From positions 41,874,107 to 41,938,106 of the forward strand of contig OY979717.1 of the NCBI GenBank assembly GCA_963855995.1: a DNA stretch of 64,000 nt, read 5' to 3'. The notes below the pieces were generated by a model. It was not told where the DNA came from, searched no databases, and saw only the letters and a program-made list of their open reading frames with translations. Both the position numbers and the translations under genes were made by a program. This document shows, one piece after another, positions 11,341 to 22,600 of the stretch; position 1 is the first letter of the stretch; the number at the start of each line of letters is the position of its first letter. The DNA comes from Muricea muricata. Lineage: Eukaryota > Cnidaria > Anthozoa > Malacalcyonacea > Plexauridae.

Positions 11341-14300
11341 CTTCGTGTCGTGAGCTCTGTTTTTTTTCCTGTCATCGTTCTTATCTTTTGCGAAACATCG
11401 AAATGAATGAGAAGCATATTCTTTTAACGCACACATGTTCACGACCATACCATCTATAAATTACCGGTTCTCGTCCGATCACCGCAGTTAAACTAGACTG
11501 GGCGGAGTTAGTACTTGGATGGGAGACCGCCTAGGAATACTTCGTTTCGTGAGCTCTGCTTTTTCCCTTTCATTGTTCTATTCTTCTATGGAATATCGAA
11601 TTCATAGAGAAGCATGTTCTTGTAAAACACACATGTTCACGACCATACCGTCTGGAAAATACCGGTTCTTGTCCGATCACCGAATTTAAACTAGACTGGG
11701 CGGAGTTAGTACTTTGATGGGAGACCGCTTAGGAATACTTCGTGTCGTGAGCTCTTTTTTTTCCCGGGTCATCGTTCTATTCTTCTATGAAATATCGAAT
11801 TCATACAGAAGGATATTCTTGTGAAGCACAGATGTTCACGACCATACCGTCTGGAAAATACCGGTTCTCGTCCGACCACCGCAGTTAAACTAGACTGGAC
11901 GGAGTTAGTACTAGGATGGGAGACCGCCTAGGAATAGTTCGTGTCGTGAGTTCTGTTTTTTCCCCTGTCATCGTTCTTATCTTTTGCGAAACATCGAAAT
12001 GAATGAGAAGCATATTCTTTTAACGCACACATGTTCACGACCATACCGTCTGGAAAATACCGGTTCTCGTCCGATCACCGCAGTTAAACTAGACTGGGCG
12101 GAGTTAGTACTTGGATGGGAGACCGTCTAGGAATACTTCGTGTCGTGAGCTATGCTTTTTTCTCTGTCATTGTTCTATTCTTCTATAAAATATCGAATTC
12201 ATAGAGAAGCATATTCTTGTAAAAGACACATGTTCACGACCATACCGTCTGGAAAATACCGGTTCTCGTCCGATCACCGCAGTTAAACTAGACTGGGCGG
12301 AGTTAGTACTTGGATGGGAGACCGCCTAGGAATACTTCGTGTCGTGAGCTCTGCTTTTTCTTCTGTCATTGTTCTATTCTTCTATGAAATATCGAATTCT
12401 TAGAGAAGCATATTCTTGTAAAACACACATGTTCACGACCATACCGTCTTGAAAATACCAGTTCTCGTCCGATCACCGCAGTTAAATTAGACTTGGCGGA
12501 GTTAGTACTTGGATGGGAGACCGCCTAGAAATACTTCGTGTCGTGAGCTCTGTTTTTTCCCTTGTCATCGTTCTTATCTTTTGCGAAACATCGAAATGAA
12601 TGAGAAGCATATTCTTTTAACGCACACATGTTCACGACCATACTATCTATAAATTACCGGTTCTCGTCCGATCGCCGCAGTTAAACTAGACTGGGCGGAG
12701 TTAGTACTTAGATGGGAGACCGCCTAGGAATACTTCGTGTCGTGAGCTCTGCTTTTTGCCCTGTCATCGTTCTTATCTTTTTCGAAACGTCGAAATGAAT
12801 GAGAAGCATATTCTTTTAACGCACACATGTTCACGACCATACCGTCTGGAAAATACCGGTTCTCGTCTGATCACCGATGTTAAACTAGACTGGGCGGAGT
12901 TAGTACTTGGATGGGAGACCGCCTAGGAATACTTCGTGTCGTGAGCTCTGCTTTTTCCCCTGTCATTGTTCTATTCTTCTATGAAATATCGAATTCATAT
13001 AGAAGCATATTCTTGTAAAACACACATGTTCACGACCATACCGTCTGGAAAATACCGGTTCTCGTCCGATCACCGCAGTTAAACTAGACTGGGCGGAGTT
13101 AGTACTTGGATGGGAGACCGCTTAGGAATACTTCGTGTCGTGAGCTCTGTTTTTCCCGTGTCATCGTTCTATTCTTCTATGAAATATCGAATTCATAGAG
13201 AAGCATGATCTTGTAAAGCACAGATGTTCACGACCATACCGTCTGGAAAATACCGGTTCTCGTCCGATCACCGCAGTTAAACTAGACTGGGCGGAGTTAG
13301 TACTTGGATGGGAGACCGCCTAGGAATACTTCGTGTGGTGAGCTCTGTTTTTTCCCCTGTCATCGTTCTTATCTTTTGCGAAACATCGAAATGAATGAGA
13401 AGCATTATCTTTTAACGCACACATGTCCACGACCATACCATCTTTAAATTACCGGTTCTCGTCCGATCACCGCAGTTAAACTAGACTGGGCGGAGATAGT
13501 ACTTGGATGGAAGACCGCCTAGAAATACTTCGTGTCGTGAACTCTGTTTTTTCCCGGGTCATCGTTCTATTCTTCTATGAAATATCGAATTCATACCGAA
13601 CCATGATCTTGTAAAGCACAGGTGTTCACGACCATAACGTCTGGAAAATACCGGTTCTCGTCCGATCACCGCAGTTAAACTAGACTGGGCGGAGTTAGTA
13701 CTTGGATGGGAGACCGCCTAGGAATACTTCGTGTCGTGAGCTCTGTTTTTTCCCCTGTCATCGTTCTTATCTTTTGCGAAACATCGAAATGAATGAGAAG
13801 CATTATCTTTTAACGCACACATGTTCACGACCATACCATCTATAAATTACCGGTTCTCGTCCGATCACCGCAGTTAAACTAGACTGGGCGGAGATAGTAC
13901 TTGGATGGAAGACCGCCTAGAAATACTTCGTGTCGTGAACTCTGTTTTTTCCCGGGTCATCGTTCTATTCTTCTATGAAATATCGAATTCATACCGAACC
14001 ATGATCTTGTAAAGCACAGATGTTCACGACCATAACATCTGGAAAATACCGGTTCTCGTCCGATCACCGCAGTTAAACTAGACTGGGCGGAGTTAGTACT
14101 TGGATGGGAGACCGCCTAGGAATACTTCGTGTCGTGAGCTCTGTTTTTTCCCCTGTCATCGTTCTTATCATTTGCGAAACATCGAAATGAATTGGAAGCA
14201 TATTCTTTTAACGCACCCATCTTCACGACCATACCGTCTGGAAAATACCGGTTCTCGTCCGATCACCGCAGTTAAACTAGACTGGGCGGAGTTAGTACTT

Positions 14301-15529
14301 TGATGGGAGACCGCCTAGGAATACTTCGTGTCGTGAGCTCAGTTTTTTCCCATGTCATCGTTCTTATCTTTTGCGAAACGTCGAAATGAATTAGAAGCAT
14401 ATTCTTTTAGCGCACACATGTTCACGACCATACCGTCTGGAAAATACCGGTTCTCGTCCGATCACCGCAGTTAAATTAGACTGGGCGGAGTTAGTACTTG
14501 GATGGGAGACCGCTTAGGAATAGTTCGTGTCGTGAGCTCTGTTTTTCCCGTGTCATCGTTCTATTCTTCTATGAAATATCGAATTCATAGAGAAGCATGA
14601 TCTTGTAAAGCACAGATGTTCACGACCATACCGTTTGGAAAATACCGGTTCTCGTCCGATCACCGCAGTTAAACTAGACTGGGCGGAGTTAGTACTTGGA
14701 TGCGAGACCGCCTAGGAATACTTCGTGTCGTGAGCGCTGTTTTTTCCCCTGTCATCGTTCTTATCTTTTGCGAAACATCGAAATGAATGAGAAGCATATT
14801 CTTTTAACGCACACATGTTCACGACCATACCATCTAAAAACTACCGGTTCTCGTCCGATCACCGCAGTTAAACTAGACTGGGCGGAGTTAGTACTTGGAT
14901 GGGAGACAGCCTAGAAATACTTCGTGTCGTGAGCTCTGTTTTTCCCCAGGTCATCGTTCTATTCTTCTATGAAATATCGAATTCATAGAGAAGCATATTC
15001 TTGTGAAGCACAGATGTTCACGGCCATACCGTCTAGAAAATGCCGGTTCTCGTCCGACCACCGCAGTTAAACTAGACGGGACGGAGTTAGTACTAGGATG
15101 GGAAACCGCCTAGGAATACTTCGTGTCGTGAGTTCTGTTTTTTCCGCTGTCATCGTTCTTATCTTTTGCGAAACATCGAAATGAATGAGAAGCATATTCT
15201 TTTAACGCACACATGTTCACGACCATACCGTCTGGAAAATACCGGTTCTCGTCCGATCACCGCAGTTAAAGTAGACTGGGCGGAGTTAGTACTTGGATTG
15301 GAGACCGCCTAGGAATACTTCGTGTCTTGAGCTATGCTTTTTTCCCTGTCATTGTTCTATTCTTCTATGAAATATCGAATTCATAAAGAAGCATATTCTT
15401 GTAAAAGACACATGTTCACGACCATACCGTCTGGAAAATACCGGTTCTCGTCCGATCACCGCAGTTAAACTAGACTGGGCGGAGTTAGTACTTGGATGGG
15501 AGACCGCCTAGGAATACTTCGTGTCGTGA

Positions 15530-16720
15530 GCTCTGTTTTTTCCCCTGTCATCGTTCTTATCTTTTGCGAAACATCGAAATGAATGAGAAGCATATTCTTT
15601 TAACGCACACATGTTAACGACCTTACCATCTAAAAACTACCGGTTCTCGTCCGATCACCGCAGTTAAACTAGACTGGGCGGAGTTAGTACTTGGATGGGA
15701 GACAGCTTAGAAATACTTCGTGTCGTGAGCTCTGTTTTTCCCCAGGTCATCGTTCTATTCTTTTATGAAATATCGAATTCATAGAGAAGCATATTCTTGT
15801 GAAGCACAGATGTTCACGGCCATACCGTCTGGAAAATACCGGTTGTCGTCCGACCACCGCAGTTAAACTAGACGGGACGGAGTTAGTACTAGGATGGGAG
15901 ACCGCCTAGGAATACTTCGTGTCGTGAGTTCTGTTTTTTCCCCTGTCATCGTTCTTATCTTTTGCGAAACATCGAAATGAATGAGAAGCATATTCTTTTA
16001 ACGCACACATGCTCACGAACATACCGTCTGGAAAATACCGGTTCTCGTCCGATCACCGCAGTTAAACTAGACTGGGCGGAGTTAGTACTTGGATGGGAGA
16101 CCGCCTAGGAATACTTCGTGTCGTGAGCTCTGTTTTTTCCCCTGTCATCGTTCTTATCTTTTGCGAAACATCGAAATGAATGAGAAGCATATTCTTTTAA
16201 CGCACACATGTTAACGACCTTACCATCTAAAAACTACCGGTTCTCGTCCGATCACCGCAGTTAAACTAGACTGGGCGGAGTTAGTACTTGGATGGGAGAC
16301 AGCTTAGAAATACTTCGTGTCGTGAGCTCTGTTTTTCCCCAGGTCATCGTTCTATTCTTTTATGAAATATCGAATTCATAGAGAAGCATATTCTTGTGAA
16401 GCACAGATGTTCACGGCCATACCGTCTGGAAAATACCGGTTGTCGTCCGACCACCGCAGTTAAACTAGACGGGACGGAGTTAGTACTAGGATGGGAGACC
16501 GCCTAGGAATACTTCGTGTCGTGAGTTCTGTTTTTTCCCCTGTCATCGTTCTTATCTTTTGCGAAACATCGAAATGAATGAGAAGCATATTCTTTTAACG
16601 CACACATGCTCACGAACATACCGTCTGGAAAATACCGGTTCTCGTCCGATCACCGCAGTTAAAGTAGACTGGGCGGAGTTAGTACTTGGATTGGAGACCG
16701 CCTAGGAATACTTCGTGTCT
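15530..16720 (+). repeat. Three-unit duplication marked by a rare helix I change
   Basis: The rare 5S start GTTAACGACCTTACC occurs near 15613 and again about 597 bp later. Both copies are followed by the same CGGTTGTCGTCCGACC and CATGCTCACGAACATACC units. The block is a local three-unit tandem duplication. Confidence 0.75.
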
Positions 16721-18396
16721 TGAGCTATGCTTTTTTCCCTGTCATTGTTCTATTCTTCTATGGAATATCGAGTTCATAGAGAAGCATATTCTTGTAAAAG
16801 ACACATGTTCACGACCATACCGTCTGGAAAATACCGGTTCTCGTCCGATCACCGCAGTTAAACTAGACTGGGCGGAGTTAGTACTTGGATGGGAGACCGC
16901 CTAGGAATACTTCGTGTCGTGAGCTCTGCTTTTTCCTCTGTCATTGTTCTATTCTTCTATGAAATATCGAATTCATAGAGAAGCATATTCTTATAAAACT
17001 TACATGTTCACGACCATACCGTCTGGAAAATACCGGTTCTCGTCTGATCACCGCAGTTAAATTAGACTGGGCGGAGTTAGTACTTGGATGGGAGACCGCT
17101 TAAGGATAGTTCGTGTCGTGAGCTCTGTTTTTCCCGTGTCATCGTTCTATTCTTCTATGAAATATCGAATTCATAGAGAAGCATGATCTTGTCAAGCACA
17201 GATGTTCACGACCATACCGTTTGGAAAATACCGGTTCTCGTCCGATCACCGCAGTTAAACTAGACTTGGCGGAGTTAGTACTTGGACGGGAGACCGCCTA
17301 GGAATACTTCGTGTCGTGAGCTCTGTTTTTTCCCCGGTCATCGTTCTTATCTTTTGCGAAACATCGAAATGAATGCGAAGCATATTCTTTTAACGCACAC
17401 ATATTCACGACCATACCATCTAAAAACTACCGGTTCTCGTCCGATCACCGCAGTTAAACTAGACTGGGCGGAGTTAGTACTTGGATGGGAGACAGCCTAG
17501 AAGTACTTCGTGTCGTGAGCTCTGTTTTTCCCCAGGTCATCGTTCTATTCTTCTATGAAATATCGAATTCATAGAGAAGCATATTCTTGTGAAGCACAGA
17601 TGTTCACGGCCATACCGTCTGGAAAATACCGATTGTCGTCCGACCACCGCAGTTAAACTAGACGGGACGGAGTTAGTACTAGGATGGGAGACCGCCTAGG
17701 AATACTTCGTGTCGTGAGTTCTGTTTTTTCCCCTGTCATCGTTCTTATCTTTTGCGAAACATCGAAATGAATGAGAAGCATATTCTTTTAACGCACACAT
17801 GTTCACGACCATACCGTCTGGAAAATACCGGTTCTCGTCCGATCACCGCAGTTAAAGTAGACTGGGCGGAGTTAGTACTTGGATTGGAGACCGCCTAGGA
17901 ATACTTCGTGTCTTGAGCTATGCTTTTTTCCCTGTCATTGTTCTATTCTTCTATGAAATATCGAATTCATAGAGAAGCATATTCTTGTAAAAGACACATG
18001 TTCACGATCATACCGTCTGGAAAATACCGGTTCTCGTCCGATCACCGCAGTTAAACTAGACTGGGCGGAGTTAGTACTTGGATGGGAGACCGCCTAGGAA
18101 TACTTCGTGTCGTGAGCTCTGCTTTTTCCCCTGTCATTGTTCTATTCTTCTATGAAATATCGAATTCATAGAGAAGCATATTCTTGTAAAACACACATGT
18201 TCACGACCATACCGACTGGAAAATACCGGTTCTCGTCCGATCACCGCAGTTAAATTAGACTGGGCGGAGTTAGTACTTGGATGGGAGACCGCTTAGGAAT
18301 ACTTCGTGTCGTGAGCTCTGTTTTTCCCGTGTCATCGTTCTATTCTTCTATGAAATATCGAATTCATAGAGAAGCATGATCTTGTAAAGCACAGAT

Positions 18397-18515
18397 GTTC
18401 ACGACCATACCGTCTGGAAAATACCGGTTCTCGTCCGATCACCGCAGTTAAACTAGACTGGGCGGAGATAGTACTTGGATGGAAGACCGCCTAGAAATAC
18501 TTCGTGTCGTGAACT
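18397..18515 (+). rRNA. 5S rRNA gene immediately upstream of the transposon
   Basis: This complete 5S gene reads GTCTGGAAAATACC and GGGCGGAG, with 'GGAGATAGTACTTGGATGG' and 'AGACCGCCTAG' in its 3' half. The 3' end GTCGTGAAC pairs perfectly with GTTCACGAC, which improves on the usual G-U wobble in helix I. The gene and its terminator are intact. The transposon begins 20 bp past its 3' end, so expression may be unaffected. Confidence 0.9.
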
Positions 18516-18518
18516 CTG

Positions 18519-18524
18519 TTTTTT
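18519..18524 (+). terminator. Pol III terminator next to the transposon insertion
   Basis: A run of six T lies four bases after the 5S gene at 18397-18515. It is followed by CCCGGG and then the TCAT that was duplicated on insertion. Confidence 0.8.
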
Positions 18525-18530
18525 CCCGGG

Positions 18531-18534
18531 TCAT
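18531..18534. repeat. Target-site duplication TCAT, left copy
   Basis: TCAT flanks the element on both sides (18531-18534 and 26870-26873). Uninterrupted sister units, for example near 13557, 13951 and 58998, read CCCGGGTCATCGTTC with one TCAT. This fixes the duplication at 4 bp and the element edges exactly. Confidence 0.93.
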
Positions 18535-18785
18535 CTATGGAACGCCATAGTGGACAAAAGTGGTCGAGAATTTTTTGGAGACGCAGATTTTTTTTTTGCG
18601 GGCGAGAACAATTTTTCCTAATTGAGATTATTTTTTTACCGTCGAGATTGTTTTATTTTACAGTCGAGAATTTTTTTGTAGTCGAGAATTTTTTTCACAG
18701 TCGAGAATTTTTTTATAGTCGAGAATTTTTTTATAGTCGAGAATTTTTTTAATGTCGAGAATTTTTTTATAGTCGAGAATTTTTT
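18535..18785 (+). repeat. Left terminal inverted repeat with subterminal array
   Basis: It starts with a 16-nt hairpin sequence (CTATGG-AACG-CCATAG). About ten copies of an 18-bp motif built on GTCGAGAATTTTTTT then follow, with variable links (ACAG, GTAG, CACAG, ATAG, AATG). The order of variant links matches the right end read in reverse complement. Such arrays are typical transposase-binding sites. The array continues to about 18800 with a degenerate copy (GTCGAAAATTTTTG). Confidence 0.9.
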
Positions 18786-18874
18786 TACAGTCGAAAATTT
18801 TTGTAAATGCACAATTTTGCGCACCAAATATTTCCCGCCTAAAGCGGTGAAGTAATAACAACTGTGATAACAAC

Positions 18875-19694
18875 ATGGCGTCGGAGAAGGAAGATTCAGG
18901 TGTAAAATCTGGCGCAAAAGAGATTTTATCGCAAATTTTCAGTCGCATCGGGGAATTATCTAATGCCTTATCTGTGTCGGATGACGGACCCTCCAAAAAC
19001 ACAGGTAGTACAAGTAACGTTGGAGTTATAAACAGTACGGTTGAAAGTGAGGTTAGGAGAGTATTTGGACGTCAATCATCGACTACATCAAAAGTAGAAA
19101 CAAGCAATACTAAAAGCAAGTCTTGCGCAGCAGTTGCACATTCAACTCCTTTGTATAACAGTAGAAAGTACTTTGGTAATCCACGATCTGCAATGAAGTC
19201 AGCGAAATCTAAAAGGACAAAAAAAAGTGCTTGTCCCTCCAGACCATTCACACGTGATGTTATCTTGTTGTCTGGCCCAGATGAGAAAGACATACCCCGT
19301 CAAGGAAGTAAGGTATTTTTGCAAGAGCATGGACACATTATCAGCGCATTTGAGTTTCGCAAGGAGTGGAGTGACATTGATGTGGAACTTGAAATACGTC
19401 AAGCCTTTCAGGAAACATTACCTGATGATGTGGAATTTGAAATTGTCCACTCAGTCCATACCACGCTGCTGAAGCCGACATTGGCACCAGGACAGTATTT
19501 GACTGGTGCAATAATTAACCATGTTTTTGGTAACAATAAACCGGTGTATGTTAGGCCATCCAGGCAAATCCTACATCCGCCAAAAAAAGAAAAGCGCCAA
19601 AGGCATGATCTCCCAAGTAATGTCTTTGAAGATGATGATGATGATTACCCTGATGAATTGGCTACTAATGACAAATGTTTTGAATTAGGACAAG
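18875..19694 (+). CDS. HECT gene exon 1 (N-terminal 273 residues)
   Basis: Open reading continues past the proposed donor for 15 codons to a TAA at 19739-19741, but these codons look like intron read-through. The donor CAAG|GTATGG is near consensus and leaves one base for the next exon. A folded region lies at residues 126-235 (hydrophobic strands such as RDVILLSG and GSKVFLQ, then HIISAFEF). Flanking basic clusters suggest nuclear localisation. The start codon lies about 75 bp inside the left subterminal array, so that array probably supplies the promoter or surrounds it. Confidence 0.82.
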
Positions 19695-22600
19695 GTATGG
19701 ATTTTAAGGTTAAAAATAGCATTATAATCAATTTATTTTAAATGGCATTAAGTGCATTCATGAAATAATGCTTCAGTGAATTCCATCTGTACCCCACCTC
19801 CTCTCTGCCCCACCCGTTTAATCCATAATGAAATGGAAATATCCTCACCCTAGTACAGTCCACCCATGAGGAAATGAATTGGGTGTATAATCTTACCTAG
19901 TATATCTCTAAGCAATTGAAGGCTGTTTGATGTTAGGAAATTATTGAACACAGGAAAATCCTCATGAGTAATAGAAATACAAAATTTGCAGTAGTGCTTT
20001 TGATACTGTATGTCACTAAAACAATTCTTAATAGAGTCAAAAATGATCTAAAATGGTATATAGTTGATTGTTTTTATTTAAAATGTTTCAAGATTGAAAT
20101 AAACCAGATATAAAACATTTGATGAAAATTGGTTCATAATACAAAATTTTGAAAGGTTTTCAGTGCATAGTTGAGCCTTTCTGTTGTTTCTACTTAATCC
20201 TAAAAAAGATAAAATATGATGTGTATTGAAGATAGATAGATAGGTAGATACTGGTAGATAATTTTATTTAAGTTTCCATAGTGGGCACGTAAAAGAACAG
20301 ATTATTTAGAAGATTAGCAGTTATAAAGATTTATGAAAGCGAGAAAGCGCGAACAAAATTAAAGTTAGCTAAAGACAAGAGTTTGGTTTTAAATATTAGC
20401 TGTTACAGTGATGGCTATTTACACATTAGTTTAGTATATGTTATGAACACAAGTTATGCACACAAGTAGCAATTTTTCTTTTTAAAGCTTGGAAAAGATT
20501 TGCAATTTCTTATGTCTGATGGAAGAGAGTTCCTCTTATGTCTGATGGAAGAGAGTTCCAAATGTGGGCTCCATCAAACTTTTCTTCATACTATTTGTTC
20601 CTGGTTGTGGTAAACATAGCTTACCGGAGTTGTTCCGAACGTTATAACCTAATACATCTTATCTGAAAGTGAATAGTTTTTTAGGCATATTTGGGGCCCA
20701 AATCATTTAAAATTTTAAACATGATTTTGGCCTTTGCAATTTTTCTCTGTTGGTTTAGTGGTTTCCATTTTAAGGCAATAAAGCATTTTCCTGAAGTATT
20801 GTAATTAATGTGCTACCTTATATGAAATCTTTACAGAAAATAAGTACCAGTTGGTGAAACCAGTTGAACCAGCTGGTGAAATTCAAGTACCCAATAATTA
20901 CCAAGCTGCAGTGGAAGTTGTCGTTACTGAAGAAGAAACATCTAGCCTAATTGAACATAGCAACCTTGTCCAACCTGATGTTAGTGCCCTGGCTGAGCAG
21001 GAAATAGCTAGCCAAATAGTGCACAATAACATTAACCAAGATCAACAGGAAAATGATGAAGGCTTTCTGCAAGGTAAATATTGCATGTCTCTGAAATTTG
21101 TTTATGTGGTAGACCTTTGGCATTATACCAATGTAAGTTACAGTGTAAATGATAAAAGTTATCTAGGCAAGCAGTCCAGAAAGATTTTAAAAATGACTAT
21201 CAACATTGGTTGCTACCCCATTTACATAGGAAACAGTCAATGTTAGTCTATGCTACAAACAAATATTCTCAACACTTACTGCTTGCCAATATGAGAATTT
21301 ATTATCATTGTGATTAACTTGCTCATGCATATAGTGTAATATATAATTCACTTCTCAAATGGGAAAGTCCATACATTCACCTAAATTTTTTATCATTCTT
21401 TTAACTTAATGTATTCTTTCAAGTTTAAAAAATTTTGCCTGTTATTAATTGAATTCACCCAATACACAAGAAATTGACCACCTAATTGAAAACCACATAG
21501 GGTAGCATTAATGATACTTCCATGTATTGAATTAACATTTGCTTTCACCCAGCAACTCATGTGGTTTGCATTTGCATACTTCCTTAATGTTAATTAAGCT
21601 TCCAAAAAACATTACAGGTGGCTGAAATTGTACTGTAATTGCATGGTTTTAAATGATAAAGATATGGGAATGACAATTTCAATATAATTTATTTATAGCT
21701 ACCACAGTGGGTAACTACTTCATGCCATATTGTTGTTGTGGATCCCTGAACAATTATAAATTTCACTTGTTCAATTTGGGAAGGGGTGATGGCTTGCATA
21801 ATTTTCAGGATGTTACTTTGCTCTTAATCAAGCAGGGTGTGGCTGAGGGATCCACAACAGCTGCAATGTTGTACCAAGTGGGGGGAGAGTTTTGGCAGAT
21901 TGGTTAGTGAAACCAAGGTAAAACAGAAATAAGATGATTGAAAAAGGCGTTCCGTCATAAATTTATTGAAAATCATGCCGAAATAAAATTTTATTCATTG
22001 GTATAAATTAAATGTGAAGTCTACATTTAAATCACATGTGAAGTTTACTATATGTTGTCGCATCGTCTTTGCTGAATCTCTCTATGAACAAAAAGGAGGA
22101 GTCCTTGGCTATGTCACTGCACTTGTCATTTTCACTTATACAACAAAAAAATTGGAGCCTACAGTGTGGATTGAATTACAGTGTGTATATTTATTCTCAA
22201 GTTTAAAACACAGTCACATAATTATAGTATATATTTTTTGAAATATGAACTGGTAGAAATGCTGTCAAATTTATTTGCCATTTTTACCACCGTCCTGAAT
22301 TGAGTTTTTTAACAATAGCGACGCCATCTTGAATTTTGAGCAATCACAATGCATTGTGGTCCATCTAGGACGTAATTCAACTGTTTTAACCGTTTCATTT
22401 TGCACGATGTACTCCTTCAACGATTGCGGCTTTTAAATGGTGAATTTGTCTATGCAGAATTACGTAAATTTGCGGCCAGGTGTCCTTAACATGTATAAAT
22501 TTCGAGATGAAAACTCTTGCTTTTTCGTATTAACAGATGATAGCCATTGGTCCAGTGATGCACAAGACATTTCAACACGGCAAGCCGAGGAAAACATGCA

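Larger units (their letters stand above)
1..18534 (+). repeat. 5S rDNA tandem array, left block (about 93 units of about 199 bp)
   Basis: Head-to-tail units of about 199 bp repeat without interruption, all in one orientation. Each unit has a 5S gene (begins GTTCACGACCATACC, ends near GTCGTGAGCT), a T-run of usually 5 to 9, and a spacer of about 80 bp. Spacers fall into several classes: A (TTATCTTTTGCGAAACATCG), B (CTATTCTTCTATGAAATATC, then TTCATAGAGAAGCATATTC), C (as B, but CATACAG and GTGAAGCACAG), D (GAAGCATGATCTTG) and E (CATACCGAACCATGATC). Classes alternate in patterns repeated over several units. No other gene is present between units. The unit count is window length divided by period, not an exact tally. 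Confidence 0.97.
19695..20836 (+). other. Intron 1 of the HECT gene
   Basis: This AT-rich GT-AG intron is bounded by GTATGG and TTTACAG. Its second half contains an antisense LINE 3' remnant (separate entry). The first half (19742-20220) shows nothing recognisable. Confidence 0.75.

Noticed and set aside
22014-22241. A 75-codon frame in intron 2
   Set aside because: AT-rich, no recognised motif, no splice fit with neighbouring exons, and it ends in a low-complexity hydrophobic tail.
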